NCBI GenBank assembly: GCA_902826505.1
Contig: CADEFG010000109.1
Span: 1-10,668 of the forward strand
DNA length: 10,668 bases
Direction of reading: 5' to 3'
Source: an uncultured Acidobacteriota bacterium
GTDB lineage: Bacteria; Acidobacteriota; Blastocatellia; Pyrinomonadales; Pyrinomonadaceae
Shown: piece after piece, positions 6,964-10,668 of the stretch
Position numbering within the stretch: position 1 is the first letter of the stretch
How the letters are laid out: each line of letters begins with the position of its first letter
The notes under the pieces: model-generated
Told to the model about the DNA's origin: nothing
The model's database searches: none
Seen by the model: only the letters and a program-made list of their open reading frames with translations
Made by a program: the position numbers and the translations under genes

Positions 6964-7899
6964 ATGTCTTTAACAGTTGTTGGTTCGGTCGCGTTCGATG
7001 CGCTTGAAACGCCTTTTGGCAAACGCGACAAAATTCTTGGCGGCGCGGGCACGCATTTTTCGCTCTCCGCGAGCTTTTTTACGCAGGTCAATGTCGTCGG
7101 CGTCGTCGGCGGCGATTTCGGTGACGCGGAATGGGCGGTTTTCGAGCGTCATCACATCATTACGGACGATATCGAAGTCGTCCACGAAGGTAAAACCTTT
7201 TTTTGGAGCGGGCGTTACGATTACGATATGAACACCGCGCACACGCTCGACACGCAGCTCAACGTTTTCGAAACCTTTCAGCCGAAACTCTCGGAAGCGT
7301 CGAAAAACAATCGTCTGGTTTTTCTGGCGAACATTCTGCCGATGCTCCAAAAAGAAGTCCGCGAGCAATGCGAAACGGCGGAGTTTGTCGCGATGGACAC
7401 GATGAATTTTTGGATCTCTTCGATGAAAGATGCGCTCATCGAAACGATCAAAGTCGTCGACTGCATCATTATCAACGATGCCGAGGCGCGGCAATTGACG
7501 GACGAACCGAACATTCACAAAGCCGCGCGGATGATTCTCGATTACGGTTTAAAAGCGGTCGTCATCAAACGCGGCGAATACGGCGCGACGCTTTTTACGC
7601 GCGATTCGTATTTCGTCGTGCCGGCGTATCCTTTGGAGTCGGTTTTCGACCCGACCGGCGCGGGTGATACGTTCGCCGGCGGTTTTATGGGTTATCTCGC
7701 TTCGCAAAAGGAAATCACCGAAGAAACCCTGCGCCGCGCGATGATCTACGGTTCGGTGATGGCTTCGTTCAACGTCGAAGAATTCGGCACCGAACGCGTT
7801 GACCGTCTCGAATATAACGAGATCAACCGGCGTTTCAGCGATTTTAAACGAATGACGCATTTCGACGAGATTCCGTTTGAACGCAGCGTTTCGGCTTAG
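6964..7899 (+). CDS. PfkB-family carbohydrate/nucleoside kinase
   Basis: This is a ribokinase-fold kinase that transfers phosphate from ATP to a sugar or nucleoside hydroxyl in the cytoplasm. The N-terminal strand LTVVGSVAFDAL (3-14) and the GG pair in KILGGAGTHFSL (23-34) fit the substrate-binding part of the family. IIINDAEARQLT (168-179) matches the NxxE metal/phosphate motif. DPTGAGDTFAGGFMGYLA (229-246) is the PfkB signature 2, with the anion hole at GAGD and catalytic base D235. The 311-residue length is normal and all key residues are intact. The aromatic-rich lid (FFWSGRYDYDMNTAH, 79-93) differs from that of typical ribokinases, so the substrate is unclear. AGGA at 6948-6951 lies 12 nt before the ATG, further than usual for a ribosome-binding site. 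The gene is GC-richer than the gene before it. Palindromic element A2 follows 20 nt after the stop. Confidence 0.92.
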   Translation: MSLTVVGSVAFDALETPFGKRDKILGGAGTHFSLSASFFTQVNVVGVVGGDFGDAEWAVFERHHIITDDIEVVHEGKTFFWSGRYDYDMNTAHTLDTQLNVFETFQPKLSEASKNNRLVFLANILPMLQKEVREQCETAEFVAMDTMNFWISSMKDALIETIKVVDCIIINDAEARQLTDEPNIHKAARMILDYGLKAVVIKRGEYGATLFTRDSYFVVPAYPLESVFDPTGAGDTFAGGFMGYLASQKEITEETLRRAMIYGSVMASFNVEEFGTERVDRLEYNEINRRFSDFKRMTHFDEIPFERSVSA

Positions 7900-7919
7900 T
7901 TGTCAGCGAAATTTAACAT

Positions 7920-7985
7920 TCTTTGCGTCTTTGCGCCTTGGCGGGAGAATATTTTATTTCCCGCCAAGACGCGAAGGCGCAAAGA
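7920..7985. repeat. palindromic repeat, family A copy 2 (octad units)
   Basis: This is the second copy of the family seen at 5322-5387. Arms 7920-7946 and 7959-7985 pair at 24 of 27 positions around a 12-nt loop, the same loop length as copy 1. The left-arm octads are CTTTGCGT, CTTTGCGC, CTTGGCGG. Relative to copy 1, G7940 replaces C5342 while its stem partner changes from G5367 to C7965, so pairing is kept. It lies 20 nt after the PfkB stop and 79 nt before the next ATG. No T-run follows. Confidence 0.88.
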
Positions 7986-8064
7986 TTGGATTCGACTTTG
8001 TAAAAGCGGATTTTTAGGTTTATGATCAACTTAATCCCTTGAATCTTTTTATTCTTATTCAAAA

Positions 8065-8823
8065 TTGATGATAAAACATAACGAACGCTCGTTGGTAAAT
8101 TTTGCGCGTCCGGCGCCGAACTTTCTGGTTTTAGCAGCCGGGACGATCGCTTTGATCTGTCTGGCGATCGGCTTGATCTCGACGCTCAGCGCGCAAAGTT
8201 ACGGGCTTTCAGGACTTTTTCTGCTTTCGATCGCCGGTTTGGTATTTTTTCTCTGGACAAATCTAAACCAATGGAAACGCCTCACGGTCGGCGAAAGCAA
8301 CAAAAATCTGACCTGGGAAATTGAATTGCCCGAAAGCCAGCGGCAAAAATTAAATCACGAAGTCATCAATCTCGCCAAGATTCTCGATATTTCGCAGGAA
8401 CAGCTCAGCGATCTGCTGTCGGCGTATATCGTCGCCGAAGATCTCGCGTTGCGGCAGATTCAGCAGGAAGCGCGTCTGCCGGTTCTGCGCCACGTTCAGA
8501 TCGGCAATGTGCCGTTTGACGGCGTGCTCGTCAAACAAGATGTCGTGACCTGTATCGAGGTTTCGTTTTTGGTCACGCCGAGCATCGCGCAGGAAAAGAT
8601 CAACCTGTTTATGGACAAAATGGCTTCGACCGAAAAGGCTTTTAAGAAATTGAATGTGGGGGCAAAAATGCGGCTTTTGCTCGTTTTGGTCACCCAACTC
8701 GACCAGGCGGGCGAAGCCCAGCTGCGTTCGTCGCTCGTCAAAAAATTCGGTTCAACGCCGGTCGATGTCGATATTCGCCTGCTCGATTTTGAAAGCCTGC
8801 AAAAAATTTACGCGATGGACTAA
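8065..8823 (+). CDS. two-helix membrane protein with possible degenerate PD-(D/E)XK domain
   Basis: I do not recognise this 252-residue protein by name. Residues about 18-42 and 48-66 are two membrane helices, so the C-terminal domain (about 75-252) probably faces the cytoplasm. It begins with a helical part (LPESQRQKL; LAKILDISQEQLSDLLSAYI, 103-122). Then comes a pattern like the PD-(D/E)XK nuclease core: a helix with E134/E135, PFDGVLV (150-156, D152), and a hydrophobic strand VVTCIEVSFLV (160-170), where E165-x-S167 sits at the usual E-x-K position. The catalytic Lys would thus be Ser, suggesting a non-catalytic or altered domain. A further strand, MRLLLVLVTQL (202-212), fits the fold. This is visual motif matching and could be wrong. 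The start could be 8065 or the adjacent ATG at 8068; neither has a clear Shine-Dalgarno sequence. Confidence 0.82.
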   Translation: MMIKHNERSLVNFARPAPNFLVLAAGTIALICLAIGLISTLSAQSYGLSGLFLLSIAGLVFFLWTNLNQWKRLTVGESNKNLTWEIELPESQRQKLNHEVINLAKILDISQEQLSDLLSAYIVAEDLALRQIQQEARLPVLRHVQIGNVPFDGVLVKQDVVTCIEVSFLVTPSIAQEKINLFMDKMASTEKAFKKLNVGAKMRLLLVLVTQLDQAGEAQLRSSLVKKFGSTPVDVDIRLLDFESLQKIYAMD

Positions 8824-8824
8824 A

Positions 8825-8898
8825 TTAATGGATAATGGATAGTTGATAATTGATAATTTCAAATCATTTTCCACTATGCATTATCCATTATTCATTAA
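8825..8898. repeat. palindromic heptad repeat, family B
   Basis: The left arm is a run of 7-nt units ATGGATA, ATGGATA, GTTGATA, ATTGATA (8828-8855). The right arm carries the opposite orientation, TATGCAT, TATCCAT, TATTCAT (8875-8895). The outer 17 nt (8825-8841 against 8882-8898) pair with one mismatch; the 26-nt arms 8825-8850 and 8873-8898 pair at about 21 positions. The element starts 1 nt after one stop codon and ends 8 nt before the fabI ATG, so it makes up almost the whole intergenic gap. It contains an in-frame ATG at 8850 that falsely lengthens fabI. Confidence 0.85.
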
Positions 8899-8906
8899 AC
8901 AAAACT

Positions 8907-9668
8907 ATGCTTGAGAACAAAGTTGGAATGATTTTCGGAGTCGCGAACAAGCGTTCGATCGCCTGGGCGTGTGCCGAATCGTGTTTGGCGCAAGGCGCGC
9001 GCATTGCATTTACCTATCAGGGCGAACGATTGAAGGAAAACGTCGAGAAATTGACGAAGGATGTAGCGGACACATTGGTCGTGCCGTGCGATGTAACGAA
9101 TCAACAGGAAGTTGACGCGGCTTTTGCGGCGGTCGGCGAAAAATTCGGCAAGCTCGATTTTTTGATTCATTCAATCGCTTTTGCGCCGCGCGAAGCGCTC
9201 GAAGGCGAATTTTTGACGACGACGCGCGAAGCATTTTTAACCGCGATGGAAATCAGCACGTTTTCGCTGACACAGGTTTCGCTCGCCGCAATGCCCTTAA
9301 TGAAAGACGGCGGCAGCATCGTCACGATGAGCTATTACGGCGCCGAAAAGGTCGTCATGAATTACAACGTGATGGGCGTCGCGAAAGCGGCGCTCGAAGC
9401 CTCGACGCGGTATCTCGCCGCTGACTTAGGCAGACACAATATACGCGTCAACGCGATCAGCGCCGGACCGATCCAAACGCTTTCGGCACGCGGCGTCAAA
9501 AATATGGGTTCGCTCTTTAGCTATGTCGGCGAAAAATCGCCCTTAAAGCGCAACGTCAAGGCAAGCGAAGTCGGCAACACCGCATTATTCTTAGTCAGCG
9601 AGCTTGCCTCGGGCATCACCGGCGAAACGATCTACGTTGATTGCGGTTACAATATTATGGGAATCTAG
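8907..9668 (+). CDS. fabI: enoyl-[acyl-carrier-protein] reductase (FabI)
   Basis: FabI is an NADH-dependent short-chain dehydrogenase family enzyme that reduces trans-2-enoyl-ACP, the last step of each fatty-acid elongation cycle, in the cytoplasm. The Rossmann start is VGMIFGVANKRSIAWA (6-21), with the FabI-type GVANxxSIA in place of the common GxxxGxG. CDV (61-63) and HSIAFAP (88-94) line the cofactor and substrate sites. The catalytic pair Y153 and K160 sits in NYNVMGVAK (152-160), with Y143 at the second conserved Tyr position (E. coli Y146, Y156, K163). NAISAGPIQTLSARG (182-196) and DCGYNIMGI at the C-terminus are also family-typical. I chose the ATG at 8907, giving 253 residues. A longer frame from 8850 is open but would add 19 residues coded by repeat B and is not family-like. 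Alanine (A91) at the site of E. coli Gly93 is common in other FabI proteins. Palindromic element C begins 2 nt after the stop. Confidence 0.97.
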   Translation: MLENKVGMIFGVANKRSIAWACAESCLAQGARIAFTYQGERLKENVEKLTKDVADTLVVPCDVTNQQEVDAAFAAVGEKFGKLDFLIHSIAFAPREALEGEFLTTTREAFLTAMEISTFSLTQVSLAAMPLMKDGGSIVTMSYYGAEKVVMNYNVMGVAKAALEASTRYLAADLGRHNIRVNAISAGPIQTLSARGVKNMGSLFSYVGEKSPLKRNVKASEVGNTALFLVSELASGITGETIYVDCGYNIMGI

Positions 9669-9670
9669 CG

Positions 9671-9792
9671 ATTTTGGATTTTGGATTTTGGATTTCGGAT
9701 TATTTCGCTCCGCTTTTGATCTTTACTTTTTAATGACGAAAGCTATTGCAAATAAACCTTTAATCCAAAATCCAAAATCCAAAATCCAAAAT
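9671..9792. repeat. palindromic heptad repeat, family C
   Basis: The left arm 9671-9701 is made of heptads ATTTTGG (three copies) and ATTTCGG. The right arm 9762-9792 is the inverse, with four ATCCAAA heptads. The 31-nt arms match at 30 positions and are separated by 60 nt. The element begins 2 nt after the fabI stop and ends 4 nt before the next ATG, so it is almost the entire gap. If co-transcribed with fabI it would form a very stable hairpin touching the next start codon. No Shine-Dalgarno sequence remains. Confidence 0.92.
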
Positions 9793-9796
9793 AAAA

Positions 9797-10603
9797 ATGG
9801 CAGAAACAGACGCAAATAAACCACGAAAGAAAAAAGATAAAGCGAAACCGGCGGAACCAAAAACCGTTGCCGAAGCCAAGAAACTCGAAGAGAAACCTTA
9901 CTGGCAATTGACGGACGATGAGGTTTTGCTTCGTTCGCCCGAGCCCGACGACGATTATAAAACGTCGGATTCGTGGCGCGTTTTCCGGATCATGGGCGAA
10001 TTCGTCAGCGGCTTCGACAATATGGCGACGATCACGCGCGGCGTTTCGGTCTTCGGTTCGGCGCGGACGCACAAAGACGACCCGAATTACCGCGCCGCGA
10101 TGGAAACCGGAAAACTTCTGGCGGAAGCAGGTTTTGAGATCATCACCGGCGGCGGACCCGGAATTATGGAAGCCGCCAATCGCGGCGCGTTCAAAGCGGG
10201 CAAAGTTTCGGTCGGCTGTAATATCGAACTGCCGTTCGAGCAAGTCGCCAATCCATACCTGACAAAATCGCTGACCTTCAAATATTTCTTTGTCCGCAAA
10301 ACCGTCTTTATCAAATATTCAAACGCCTACATCATTTTTCCCGGCGGTTTCGGGACGATGGACGAGCTTTTTGAAGCCTTAACGCTGATCCAAACGCGCA
10401 AAATCCGCAACTTCCCGGTTGTTTTGTTTGGTTCGCAGTACTGGCAAGGCTTGCTCGCGTGGCTTTCCTCGACGATGCTCAACGAAAAAAATATCAACCC
10501 CGAAGATCTCGGCTTGATCCATCTGACCGATTCGCCGAAAGATGCGGTTGATTTTATTACTAAAACCTGCCAGCCGATCGAAAACGGCGATGCAAAGCTT
10601 TAA
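9797..10603 (+). CDS. LOG/TIGR00730-family Rossmann-fold protein
   Basis: This 268-residue protein belongs to the LOG family (TIGR00730; cytokinin riboside 5'-monophosphate phosphoribohydrolase-like). Members release a base from a nucleoside 5'-monophosphate; bacterial ones are often general nucleotide hydrolases. VSVFGSAR (83-90) begins the Rossmann core, GGGPGIMEAANRGA (118-131) is the phosphate-binding motif, and PGGFGTMDELFEALT (182-196) is the diagnostic PGGxGTxxE, with catalytic Glu E190. R168 in FFVRKTVF is at the conserved Arg position. Residues 1-60 form a Lys/Glu/Pro-rich extension (KPRKKKDKAKPAEPK) followed by an acidic segment. Such extensions occur in longer LOG-like proteins, and I cannot assign a role. 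The ATG lies 4 nt after repeat C with no Shine-Dalgarno sequence. The stop codon is overlapped by the start of element D. Confidence 0.93.
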   Translation: MAETDANKPRKKKDKAKPAEPKTVAEAKKLEEKPYWQLTDDEVLLRSPEPDDDYKTSDSWRVFRIMGEFVSGFDNMATITRGVSVFGSARTHKDDPNYRAAMETGKLLAEAGFEIITGGGPGIMEAANRGAFKAGKVSVGCNIELPFEQVANPYLTKSLTFKYFFVRKTVFIKYSNAYIIFPGGFGTMDELFEALTLIQTRKIRNFPVVLFGSQYWQGLLAWLSSTMLNEKNINPEDLGLIHLTDSPKDAVDFITKTCQPIENGDAKL

Positions 10604-10658
10604 AAGGAGAAAAGGTTAAAAGTTTGCTTGAATATTTAGGTAAACCTTTTCCCCTTTT
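10602..10658. repeat. palindromic octad repeat, family D (may extend beyond the window)
   Basis: Arms 10602-10617 and 10643-10658 match at 15 of 16 positions around a 25-nt loop. The left arm consists of octads AAAAGGAG and AAAAGGTT, and continues as AAAAGTTT. The right side, CCTTTTCC, CCTTTTTC, ACTTTTAA, is the inverse and runs to the window end. The left arm begins inside the stop codon of the LOG-family gene. The T-rich right side could help end transcription, but no clean T-run follows the stem. Confidence 0.75.
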
Positions 10659-10668
10659 TCACTTTTAA

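Noticed and set aside
6970..7518. Long minus-strand open frame (182 codons) across the PfkB gene
   Set aside because: It lies wholly inside a gene with clear PfkB motifs. Its translation is Arg/Asp/Val-rich low-complexity, as expected from the antisense of GC-rich coding sequence.
7203..7667. Second + strand frame of 154 codons within the PfkB gene
   Set aside because: It is an out-of-frame shadow full of Arg and His with no recognisable domain, and it overlaps the true coding frame.
9671..9792. CRISPR-like array
   Set aside because: The repeating unit is only 7 nt with no spacers, the two halves are inverse to each other, and no cas genes are present.
9604..9819. 71-codon + strand frame across the fabI end and repeat C
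   Set aside because: Its middle and end are translations of the heptad repeat (FWILDFGL and NPKSKIQN-type peptides), so it is a repeat artefact.

Overview
All twelve genes in this window lie on the + strand. The best guess for the source is an Acidobacteriota-type bacterium, perhaps Blastocatellia/Pyrinomonadaceae-like. This rests on gene style only: a Pkn-type Ser/Thr kinase with one membrane segment, secreted TPR proteins, FabI, few Shine-Dalgarno sequences, mid-range GC and short palindromic repeats between genes. No marker gene is present to confirm it. Most of the window is housekeeping or generic accessory sequence. I did not find a clear new defence, mobile or biosynthetic system.

Layout. 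10-1425 encodes PntB, the membrane/NADP(H) subunit of proton-translocating transhydrogenase; pntA probably lies just outside the left edge. 1557-5312 is a three-gene set: a membrane-anchored Ser/Thr kinase, a secreted 608-residue TPR protein 46 nt downstream, and a short secreted BamD-like protein joined to the TPR gene by a 4-nt ATGA overlap. 5397-6118 is a second overlapping pair: a VOC-fold protein and a 115-residue protein I do not recognise. 6289-6864 is an AT-rich gene for a small secreted protein. 6964-7899 is a PfkB-family sugar kinase. 8065-8823 is a two-helix membrane protein whose soluble domain resembles a degenerate PD-(D/E)XK fold. 8907-9668 is FabI (enoyl-ACP reductase). 9797-10603 is a LOG/TIGR00730-family nucleotide phosphoribohydrolase-like protein.

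The most notable signal is in the gaps between genes. Five palindromic elements of four sequence families (5322-5387, 7920-7985, 8825-8898, 9671-9792, 10602-10658) have arms built from tandem 7- or 8-nt units in inverted orientation. Three of them fill the gap between two genes almost from stop codon to start codon, ending 4-9 nt before the next ATG. The two copies of one family differ by a paired C-G to G-C change that keeps the stem intact, which suggests the folded form matters. One element also creates a false upstream start for fabI.

How the genes may work together. The kinase/TPR/BamD-like set could link cytoplasmic signalling with periplasmic or envelope scaffolding, but this is inference from adjacency. 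PntB supplies NADPH and FabI performs the last reduction in fatty-acid elongation. Nothing in the sequence ties the other genes into one pathway.
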